Assembly: GCA_044868295.1 (NCBI GenBank)
Contig: JBIOWF010000298.1
Span: 1 to 9,352 of the forward strand
Direction of reading: 5' to 3'
DNA length: 9,352 bases
Source of the DNA: JBIOWF01 sp044868295
GTDB taxonomy: Bacteria; Actinomycetota; Actinomycetes; Streptosporangiales; Streptosporangiaceae
Part shown: positions 1 through 4,915 of the stretch, piece after piece
How the letters are laid out: each line of letters starts with the position of its first letter
Numbering within the stretch: the stretch's first letter is position 1
Translations under genes and position numbers: made by a program
The notes under the pieces: generated by a model
The model's database searches: none
The model's input: only the letters and a program-made list of their open reading frames with translations
Told to the model about the DNA's origin: nothing

Positions 1-353
1 CCCACTTCCTGATCACGCGCGAGCCGGGCTGGCCGGTCCTCATCCAGTACGGGCTTCCGCCCGGTGACAGCCCGCGCGAGGTGACACTGTCGCTGGTTCG
101 GTCACGGCTACAGGTGCTCCTCGACCCGGTCCGGATCCGGCTCTGCCGGATGATCTCCAATGACGGGCTCACCACCCTTGAGCTGGCCCGCCGCAGCGGC
201 ATGACGGCGCCCCAGGTCTCGCGCCACCTCCGCAAACTTCGAGAGGCCGAGCTGGTCCGGGCCGAACGCAACGGACGGCTTGTCTACTACTACCTCGACC
301 TAAATGCCGTCCGGATGCTGGGCTCCGACCTCGAGCTGGCCATGCGTCGCTGA
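1..353 (+). CDS. ArsR-family winged-helix transcriptional regulator, C-terminal part
   Basis: The reading frame is open from the left edge (first full codon at position 3) to TGA at 351-353, so only the last 116 residues are visible and the start lies outside. Visible residues 33-100 form an ArsR/SmtB-type winged helix: a first helix around DPVRIRLCRMI, then a helix-turn-helix with recognition helix APQVSRHLRKLREAEL, then a wing ending in the family-typical run RNGRLVYYYLDL. The ELCVCDL-type metal site of SmtB/ArsR is absent, so metal sensing is unlikely. The residues before the HTH (FLITREPGWPVLIQYGLPPG) resemble the tail of the long actinobacterial ArsR proteins that carry an N-terminal DUF5937 domain. 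That assignment is from memory and less certain than the HTH. The ATG-less internal start at 81 (GTG) would cut into this linker and is not the real start. Its target genes are not visible. Confidence 0.85.
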   Translation, partial: HFLITREPGWPVLIQYGLPPGDSPREVTLSLVRSRLQVLLDPVRIRLCRMISNDGLTTLELARRSGMTAPQVSRHLRKLREAELVRAERNGRLVYYYLDLNAVRMLGSDLELAMRR

Positions 354-417
354 CAACCACCCCTCGCCACGACACATTGACTACCGCGAAAAGGCGGGCG
401 TCCGCGAGTCACCGAGC

Positions 418-453
418 TTGTCATACATATGTGCATGTTAATGTATGTACATG
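418..453 (+). promoter_or_regulatory. Putative promoter and autoregulatory operator of the toxin-antitoxin pair, leaderless start
   Basis: This AT-rich island in GC-rich DNA lies directly before the antitoxin. A -10-like TAATGT is at 439-444 and a -35-like TTGTCA at 418-423, with a short 15-nt spacer. The A of ATG at 451 sits 7 nt after the -10, where transcription would start, and there is no Shine-Dalgarno sequence, so a leaderless mRNA is likely. A 7-nt inverted repeat, CATACAT (422-428) and ATGTATG (441-447), brackets and overlaps the -10. Two short palindromes, ACATATGT (425-432) and ATGTACAT (445-452), lie in the same stretch. Such palindromes over the promoter are usual for autorepression by an antitoxin or antitoxin-toxin complex. 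The promoter and operator roles are inferred. Confidence 0.5.
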
Positions 454-711
454 ATTGCTGAGCGCGTCGAGCCTGAGAAAGCCTCCGTCACCGTGTCGGA
501 ACTGGCCCGCAGTGTCGCGGCGTTGATCCGGCGAGCCGAGGCCGGAGAAGAGATCGTCATCACCCGTGACGGCTCACCTGTCGCCGTGATCGCGCCCCAT
601 TTCAAGCCCAACGGCGCCGCTCTCATAGCGCTGTTCGAAGAGTACGGACCGGATCCCCAATGGGCCGAGTTGATCGAGGAGAGCCGGGAAATCATGTGGG
701 GTGGCCAGTGA
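451..711 (+). CDS. Type II antitoxin, Phd/YefM family (VapB-like partner)
   Basis: An 86-aa protein that should bind and neutralise the PIN toxin encoded just downstream and repress their shared promoter. The N-terminal half is a classic Phd/YefM DNA-binding and dimerisation fold: VTVSELARSVAALIRRAEAG, followed by the strand run EEIVITRDGSPVAVIAP. The acidic, Trp-containing tail from about residue 50 (FEEYGPDPQWAELIEESREI) is the likely toxin-binding region. An in-frame ATG at 445 would add two residues. I prefer ATG 451 because a -10-like box ends at 444 and 451 falls at the expected transcription start with no ribosome binding site. The TGA stop (709-711) overlaps the toxin's GTG, so the two are translationally coupled. 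Family assignment is firm; the exact start is an inference. Confidence 0.92.
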   Translation: MIAERVEPEKASVTVSELARSVAALIRRAEAGEEIVITRDGSPVAVIAPHFKPNGAALIALFEEYGPDPQWAELIEESREIMWGGQ

Positions 712-1109
712 AGGCTGCCAAGGTCCTCCTGGACACCAATGTCCTCATCGCCCTGGAAAGGGGATTGCCCCTGGCGAAGGTGATCGACCCTGGCGACGAC
801 GTCGCCGTATCGGTCGTGACCATCGGAGAACTCCAGCTTGGCGTGGAACGATCCGATGACGCGCATCGGAGACAGCGCAGCGCCTTCGTTCAACGCATGA
901 TGCATCACCTGCCGTCGATCGACTACACCCTGCAAGTCGCCCTGGTCCATGCGAAGATCGCGGCGACGATGTCCGGTAAGGGACTCACCAGGTCGCGACC
1001 GGACCTCATGATCGCGGCCACGGCCATCGCCACCGGGAGGACCCTTGTGACGGCTGACGAAGGCTTTTCCGTGATCGCTGGCCTCAAAGCACGCCAGCCC
1101 GTGCTCTGA
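708..1109 (+). CDS. vapC: VapC-like PIN-domain ribonuclease toxin
   Basis: A 133-aa protein, a normal length for VapC. PIN-domain toxins are Mg-dependent endoribonucleases that cut tRNA or rRNA and stop translation. The acidic active-site residues are all in place: D9 in LLDTNVLI, E41 in VVTIGELQLGV, D99 in SRPDLMIAATAIATG, and D117 in the TLVTADEGF motif. I take the GTG at 708, which overlaps the antitoxin stop as GTGA, because the PIN domain begins right there (KAAKVLLDTNVL). A GTG at 660 is also open in this frame but would run through antitoxin coding sequence. Only a weak purine run (GGGGTGG) precedes the start, which fits expression by coupling to the antitoxin. No truncation or missing catalytic residue is seen, so the toxin looks active. 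The RNA target cannot be read from sequence. Confidence 0.92.
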   Translation: MKAAKVLLDTNVLIALERGLPLAKVIDPGDDVAVSVVTIGELQLGVERSDDAHRRQRSAFVQRMMHHLPSIDYTLQVALVHAKIAATMSGKGLTRSRPDLMIAATAIATGRTLVTADEGFSVIAGLKARQPVL

Positions 1110-1163
1110 TCACTCGGAGCGAAAACGTATACGGCCCGGCGCTGAACAAGCACCAGGGAAGGG

Positions 1164-1186
1164 CTTGGCGGTGCCACCGCCTCAAG
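1164..1186. terminator. Hairpin in the convergent intergenic region, candidate bidirectional terminator
   Basis: The stem GGCGGT (1167-1172) and ACCGCC (1176-1181) closes a 3-nt loop. Flanking CTT and AAG can extend it past a 2-nt bulge. A second small hairpin, ACCCT-GCA-AGGGT, follows at 1200-1212. Both lie between the toxin stop at 1109 and the convergent deacetylase remnant ending at 1284, where transcription from both sides must end. There is no U tract on either strand, as is common in actinobacteria. The role is inferred from position and structure. Confidence 0.4.
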
Positions 1187-1283
1187 ACTCAGGATCAAGA
1201 CCCTGCAAGGGTGGTCTCGTGGGCACCGGTGTAGGAGACGCGCCGATACCACTCGTTCGCCAGCATCTGGGCGCGGGCCTGCT

Positions 1284-1493
1284 CTAGTCGGCGTAGCCGA
1301 GCACCCGTGGTTTGCCCGCGCCGAGGATGTCCAGTGAACGCTCCAGTTCCCCGGCCCGCTGGGTTCCCTCTGCCCAGGTGCACGTGACGACGGCGGTCCT
1401 GGCTCCCTCGTCGGCGTACTTGGCCAGGGTCCCACCCGTCCAGATCGCCTCATCGTCCGGATGCGCATGCACGCCCAACACCCCGAAGTCCAC
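1284..1493 (-). pseudogene. Truncated PIG-L/LmbE-type deacetylase, N-terminal fragment
   Basis: Only about 69 residues remain of a family that usually runs 230-300. The fragment starts like an intact N-acetylglucosaminyl/mycothiol-type deacetylase: a strand GVLGVHAHPDDEAIWTGG holding the AHPDDE zinc and catalytic motif, then a helix, strand VVTCTWAEGT and the run LGAGKPRVLGYAD. It stops at TAG (1284-1286) where the family would continue into the substrate-binding loops and the distal metal-binding His. The ribosome binding site TAGGAGG (1501-1507) sits only 1 nt from the ATG at 1499 but 7 nt from the GTG at 1493, so I take GTG 1493. The stop of the HEAT-repeat gene is 24 nt upstream, so they look like one operon. 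Another minus frame downstream, 1195-1283, ends in NEWYRRVSYTGAHETTLAGS and could be the original C-terminus joined after a deletion. That part is a guess. No deacetylase activity is expected. Confidence 0.75.
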
Positions 1494-1517
1494 CGACATG
1501 CCTCCTAAATGAGCTGA

Positions 1518-2780
1518 TCAGGGGCCGCCCATCGTAGCGCCGGGCATCGTCCCTGCGGCGTAGGCGGCCATGGCGTCGACGTCGGCGGGCAGGCCGTACG
1601 CGCGGATGAGCAGGCCGAAATTGCCGAAGGTACGGCCCTTCAACCGCCATGTCCCAGGAGAGTCGGCGAGCACGCGGACGAGCCGCCGCTGGCGATCGTC
1701 AAGTGCCGCGAAGGGAGTTCCTTCGGCAAGGGGCACCGGGAAGGCGATGCGCAGGGCGGTGTCGGCCACCGACAGCGCCTCTGTGCCGGACACGGACAGC
1801 AGCCCTTCCAGTAGCTCGGCGAACAGGCTGTCGATGTGGGCGTCACTGAGCTGAAGCGCCGCCCGGGCCGCGTAGCCACGCAGATTGCCATCGAGGAAAG
1901 GGATCCGCTCGTCGGACGGCCTTCCGCTCCCCACCCAACCGAGCAACTCATCGGCGACCCGCTGTCCGGCCGACGGGCCGCGCAGCCGGGCGAGCCCGAC
2001 AGCTGCGCCCCATCGCACGACGTCCCGCGGATCGTCGAGCGCCGCCTCCAACACCGACAGCACGGCCAGGGGCGCTCCCGTCACCACCACGACTGTCGCG
2101 AGCAAGCCGATCGAGACCAGGGCGGTGGCGGCCACCGCTGGCTCGCCATCCGGCACCGTGCGGATCAGGGTGGGCAGACTTGCCGGACCCTCCTGGGGGT
2201 ACCAGCCGAGCAGGTAGGCGGCGGCGGTGCGCACCTGGACGTCCTCGCCGCGAAGAAGCGTACGCACCAACGGGAGACCCGCACGAACCGCGTCGTACGC
2301 CATCAGCTCGACATGGGCATGGAGCCGGTCGGCGTCGGCCTCGTCCAGGGACTCCATGTACTGGAACAGCCTGGCGTCATCGCCCCAGTCGTCATCCTCG
2401 CCGTCCTCGCTTGTGTAGGTCCGGCTGTCGGCCAGGAGCGTGTCCCCGCCGGCGGCTGCGGCGCGATGCTCGGCGATGGGGTAGCCGGACGGCAGGTAAG
2501 CCTCGCCGTAGCCGACCGCCAGGTGGGAGAGCAACACGAGGATCGTTACCCGATCTGTGGCCGGGTCGGCAAGCAGCTCCAGCAGGAACGGCACCGCGTA
2601 TGAGCTGGCCTCATAGCGGGTGCCCTGGTGGAAGATATTTCCGTACAGGCTGTGTAAGGCCTTCTCCCGCAGGTCAGGCTCTGCCGAGCACAGGCCGCGT
2701 ATCTGGCCGGGCACGTCGTCGGCACGGCCATAGGCATGGGTCAGGCCCGCCCAGTCGACAGAGTCGAGGCTCTCAAGCAT
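1518..2780 (-). CDS. HEAT-repeat domain protein
   Basis: A 420-aa, probably cytoplasmic protein made largely of paired helices. HEAT-like units can be seen at about residues 35-72 (EKALHSLYGNIFHQGTRYEA then AVPFLLELLADP), 165-195 (DVQVRTAAAYLLGWYPQEG), 211-228 and 236-269 (DPRDVVRWGAAVGLARLRG), with more irregular helices to the end. Residues 124-136 form a strongly acidic loop (EDGEDDDWGDD). HEAT arrays are protein-interaction scaffolds; no enzymatic motif is visible and the specific role is unknown. The frame is open to 2888, but the ATG at 2780 fits best: the family-like start MLESLDSVDWAGLTHAYG begins there, and a purine-rich GGCAGGA lies 6 nt upstream. The 36 extra residues of the longer form look like translated intergenic DNA. 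It ends 24 nt before the start of the broken deacetylase and is probably co-transcribed with it. Confidence 0.82.
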   Translation of the reverse strand: MLESLDSVDWAGLTHAYGRADDVPGQIRGLCSAEPDLREKALHSLYGNIFHQGTRYEASSYAVPFLLELLADPATDRVTILVLLSHLAVGYGEAYLPSGYPIAEHRAAAAGGDTLLADSRTYTSEDGEDDDWGDDARLFQYMESLDEADADRLHAHVELMAYDAVRAGLPLVRTLLRGEDVQVRTAAAYLLGWYPQEGPASLPTLIRTVPDGEPAVAATALVSIGLLATVVVVTGAPLAVLSVLEAALDDPRDVVRWGAAVGLARLRGPSAGQRVADELLGWVGSGRPSDERIPFLDGNLRGYAARAALQLSDAHIDSLFAELLEGLLSVSGTEALSVADTALRIAFPVPLAEGTPFAALDDRQRRLVRVLADSPGTWRLKGRTFGNFGLLIRAYGLPADVDAMAAYAAGTMPGATMGGP

Positions 2781-2972
2781 GGTCACATCCTGCCCGGTGG
2801 CTACGACGAGCATGACCGCCCACGATAATCCGATGCGGTGGCGGGCACGACGGCCCCCTGAGCTCCCACTCTGGCCGGGGAGGACCATCGACGACGGGGC
2901 CTGAACTACCCGCGACGCGGCCGGGCCACGGGAATAGGACGATCCAGTCCGACTTCGAGACCTGCCGGGCGG

Positions 2973-3006
2973 TGGCGGCTGTAGGCGTTCAGCGTCACAG
3001 CCGCCA
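2973..3006 (-). terminator. Hairpin terminator after the Rpn-like gene
   Basis: A perfect 10-nt inverted repeat, TGGCGGCTGT (2973-2982) and ACAGCCGCCA (2997-3006), with a 14-nt loop. It begins 2 nt after the stop codon of the minus-strand gene ending at 3009, a typical place for an intrinsic terminator. There is no U tract. The remaining intergenic DNA up to the HEAT gene start (2781-2972) should hold that gene's promoter. A weak -10-like TATCGT is visible on the minus strand at about 2822-2827, with no convincing -35. Confidence 0.6.
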
Positions 3007-3008
3007 TC

Positions 3009-3884
3009 TCAACCGACCAGGTCATCGATGGTGGTGGCAGTGACGGCCTTAGTCAGCCATTCCTGGAGCTGGTCCAGGTCAGTGCACGCGAGGATCATCG
3101 CGGCATGGTGGCCGGGAACGGTGATGCCCCGGGTCGCGAGCACGGTCAGGATGGCGCTGGCCTCACCCTCTGCCTTGCCCTCTGCCTTGCCTTCCGCCAG
3201 GCCACGGCCGTAGTGGTGCTTGGCGAAGGGGGTGGAGACGGGCCAGTCAGTGGTAGCCATTCTAGCCTCCATGATGTTTCGAAACAGGGACGGGCCGCAA
3301 TCGTACGCCCACTCAGTGTAATAAGCTCCCGGCTCTTCCGGGAAGAACTCCATGGCCGCCGCGAACGCCTCGGCCACCTCCGGGTCGTCGCCGTGCCCGA
3401 ACACCGCCAGAACGCCACTCGCCGGATCGGCGGCGATCTGCTTGGGATCGGTGATTCGGGGCAGATCATTGCGGCCATAGATCACGGGCTGCAGGACGTG
3501 GGTCAGCCCACCACGGCCCACCGTGACCGGTGCGCGCCGCCAGACATTGGTGTCCAGAGCGCGGGTGAACACCAAAACCTGCACGTCCTTGCGCGTCTCC
3601 AGAGAAACAGCGGCCGCCTTGATGGCGAACTGTTTCAGTTTGTCGGCCGACAGGCCGTGCTCGATCTCCACGATGACGGTGCAGGCACGATCATGCTCCG
3701 GCCCCACAGTGACTGTGTTGTCCGGGTAGAGATCGTTGGACACCCGATCGCTGAAGGAGTACGGCCCCGATGAGAGCGTGAGGCCATCGGGCATCGCCAC
3801 TCCGGCAGCCCGCAGCAGCGCCACGGCGGTAGCGGGGTCCAGGGTGATCAGATTTCGAAGTGCGTCGTGCCACGGCAAAGGCAT
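3009..3884 (-). CDS. Rpn/YhgA-like PD-(D/E)XK nuclease-fold protein
   Basis: A 291-aa protein resembling the actinobacterial branch of the Rpn/YhgA 'recombination-promoting nuclease/putative transposase' proteins. Residues 40-110 carry the nuclease-like core: an aspartate-rich stretch (SDRVSNDLYPDNTVTV), then the strand CTVIVEIEHG with E73 and E75, then K82 and K84 and a helix (FAIKAAAVSLETR), then the strand VQVLVF. This matches the E-x-E/K layout of PD-(D/E)XK enzymes. Residues 228-241 hold the Gly-Lys-Ala-Glu repeat (EGKAEGKAEGEA) common before the C-terminal helix of this family. Characterised Rpn proteins are DNA endonucleases that raise RecA-independent recombination; here that is family inference. 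ATG 3884 is the first start after an in-frame TAA 24 nt upstream. No Shine-Dalgarno is visible, and a TAACGT box 7 nt before the ATG would permit a leaderless mRNA. Confidence 0.72.
   Translation of the reverse strand: MPLPWHDALRNLITLDPATAVALLRAAGVAMPDGLTLSSGPYSFSDRVSNDLYPDNTVTVGPEHDRACTVIVEIEHGLSADKLKQFAIKAAAVSLETRKDVQVLVFTRALDTNVWRRAPVTVGRGGLTHVLQPVIYGRNDLPRITDPKQIAADPASGVLAVFGHGDDPEVAEAFAAAMEFFPEEPGAYYTEWAYDCGPSLFRNIMEARMATTDWPVSTPFAKHHYGRGLAEGKAEGKAEGEASAILTVLATRGITVPGHHAAMILACTDLDQLQEWLTKAVTATTIDDLVG
3166..3189. repeat. Two perfect 12-nt tandem copies inside the Rpn-like gene
   Basis: The unit CCCTCTGCCTTG occurs at 3166-3177 and 3178-3189, followed by a degenerate third copy (CCTTCCGCC). 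Being a multiple of three it keeps the frame and encodes the GKAE repeat of the Rpn-like protein. Copy number can change by slippage without breaking the gene. Confidence 0.8.
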
Positions 3885-3905
3885 GAACGGAACGTTATCA
3901 TTCGA

Positions 3906-4180
3906 TTACCTACAGCGAGAATACGATGGTCCGGCTTCCGCAACAACCGGCCAGACTGGGACCTCCTTCACTCTTGACCAGCGGGAAGGCGCGGAGCACT
4001 TCACCGGAGACAAGCAGCAGGTAGCCGATTCTTTCGCGGGGTTTCCGACCGTACAAACGGCGCCCGCTTCCGGATTCAAGGACGGCCCGAATCCCTCAAC
4101 CGATCGGGCGGATCGCCCGCCCCAGCTCGCGAAAGGCCCGATGCAGCCGGTTCTCGCGGGGTGCTTACCCAGCGAGAATC
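3906..4180. other. Gene-free stretch with near-direct repeats at its ends and several hairpins
   Basis: No gene can be supported between the Rpn-like start (3884) and the unknown gene's stop (4205). The stretch is framed by TTACCTACAGCGAGAAT (3906-3922) and TTACCCAGCGAGAAT (4165-4179), which are identical apart from a 2-nt insertion. Between them, a long-range stem CTTTCGCG (4031-4038) with CGCGAAAG (4128-4135) encloses three small hairpins: CCGT/ACGG (4049-4060), GGATTC/GAATCC (4072-4094) and CGGGCG/CGCCCG (4105-4119). This could be a structured RNA or 3'/5' untranslated element, a small non-autonomous insertion, or remains of a larger mobile element. Open frames cross it on both strands, but none has a recognisable product, start signal or family resemblance. 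The repeats and stems are seen directly; the function is unknown. Confidence 0.45.
4149..4180 (-). terminator. Hairpin terminator after the unknown coupled gene
   Basis: The stem TTCTCGC (4151-4157) pairs with GCGAGAA (4172-4178). After a G.A mismatch, GGG (4159-4161) pairs with CCC (4168-4170), leaving a 6-nt loop. A G-U and a G-C pair extend the base to 4149/4180. It starts 25 nt beyond the stop at 4205 of the minus-strand operon, so it is a good candidate terminator. There is no U tract. One arm is also the right-hand copy of the direct repeat that frames the gene-free stretch. Confidence 0.55.
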
Positions 4181-4204
4181 CGCGACCTGGACGATAGATG
4201 AGCA

Positions 4205-4915
4205 TCAGAGGGGCAGAATGCCGGGTGGGACGCCGTGGGGGACTCCGTGCGGGGTCAGGGCCAGGAGGCCATGGCCGCGCATGTGCGTATGCGGGCCGAA
4301 AGCCGCTGGGCTGACGGACATGGCGTCGGCGATGTCCCACGCGTCGCAGACCTCCCGGAATTCGAAGGTGTCGTCAACGGTGTCCCAGTCGATGGCGTCC
4401 CACCACTCGAATTCTTCGTGAGGCAGCAAGAACGTCTGCTCCACCGGCAGGCGGGCTCCGACGTCCGTGGGGGGATCACCGTAGCGGTAGAAGCGGATTG
4501 TCTGCCCCCCTTCGGCGATCAGCCAGGCCGAATCGTCGTAATGAAGATCAACCGTGTACGCGTGCGCGGAACCGTAACGTTCACTGAGCCGCATGCACGC
4601 CTGCTGGACATCCGCCGTACGCTCCGGGTTGCCCAGGTTGAACCAGGTGCCGAAGACCAGTGTCCAGCCATCGAGTTCAGGAGTGACGAACACTCCCCTG
4701 TGGGGTGCTTCCCTCCACCCGTGCACCTCTCGCTCGACGGCGACCATGCCCATCCGCATCGTCGCCGGCTGTGGCCGGCTCAGGTGGAGCTCGGCCATGA
4801 TTCCCTGCTGGTCCCCGCCCGGGATGGCGAGCCAGCTGGCGCACGAGAGATGCCGCCGCGGCCGGTCGGCGGCGAGCGTCGGGGTCGCGGGTGGGTCGGG
4901 CGGGTCAGGTGTCAC
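4205..4915 (-). CDS. Conserved actinobacterial protein of unknown function, coupled to the membrane protein
   Basis: A 236-aa soluble protein without signal peptide or membrane segment. I recognise the general pattern of an actinomycete family of unknown function: an opening strand CASWLAIPGGDQQGI, then FVTPELDGWTLVFGTWFNL, then a helix RLSERYGSAHAY, then AWLIAEGGQTIRFYRYGD. No catalytic motif stands out. The C-terminus is Gly-Pro-rich with a short repeat (HGVPHGVPPG). I take the GTG at 4915 because it overlaps the TGA of the upstream gene (4-nt GTGA overlap), giving translational coupling, and because starting at the internal ATG (about 4798) would remove the conserved CASWLAIP segment. An open frame reaching 5197 only reads through the upstream gene. 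The overlap implies balanced synthesis with the membrane protein and suggests a shared task. A terminator-like hairpin follows the stop. Confidence 0.72.
   Translation of the reverse strand: MTPDPPDPPATPTLAADRPRRHLSCASWLAIPGGDQQGIMAELHLSRPQPATMRMGMVAVEREVHGWREAPHRGVFVTPELDGWTLVFGTWFNLGNPERTADVQQACMRLSERYGSAHAYTVDLHYDDSAWLIAEGGQTIRFYRYGDPPTDVGARLPVEQTFLLPHEEFEWWDAIDWDTVDDTFEFREVCDAWDIADAMSVSPAAFGPHTHMRGHGLLALTPHGVPHGVPPGILPL

Noticed and set aside
660..707. Upstream GTG start for the toxin at 660
   Set aside because: The added residues are antitoxin codons read in another frame, and the PIN domain begins at the GTG at 708 that overlaps the antitoxin stop.
1836..2603. Long plus-strand open frame (255 codons) opposite the HEAT gene
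   Set aside because: Composition is Gly/Arg/His-rich with no domain, and it is antisense to a well-supported gene with good codon periodicity.
4031..4135. Cloverleaf-like folding with a GGATTCAAG segment, as in a tRNA
   Set aside because: At about 105 nt it is too long, the arm lengths do not fit, there is no clear anticodon arm and no CCA-type acceptor. Not a tRNA.
3736..4197. Plus-strand open frame of 153 codons crossing the gene-free stretch
   Set aside because: Its first half lies antisense over the Rpn-like gene, it has no ribosome binding site, and its composition resembles no family I know. Long chance frames are common at this GC content.
3906..4340. Minus-strand open frame of 144 codons over the same stretch
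   Set aside because: It overlaps the 3' end of the coupled unknown gene in another frame, is Arg/Pro/Ser-rich at its start as antisense or shifted frames are, and has no start signal.
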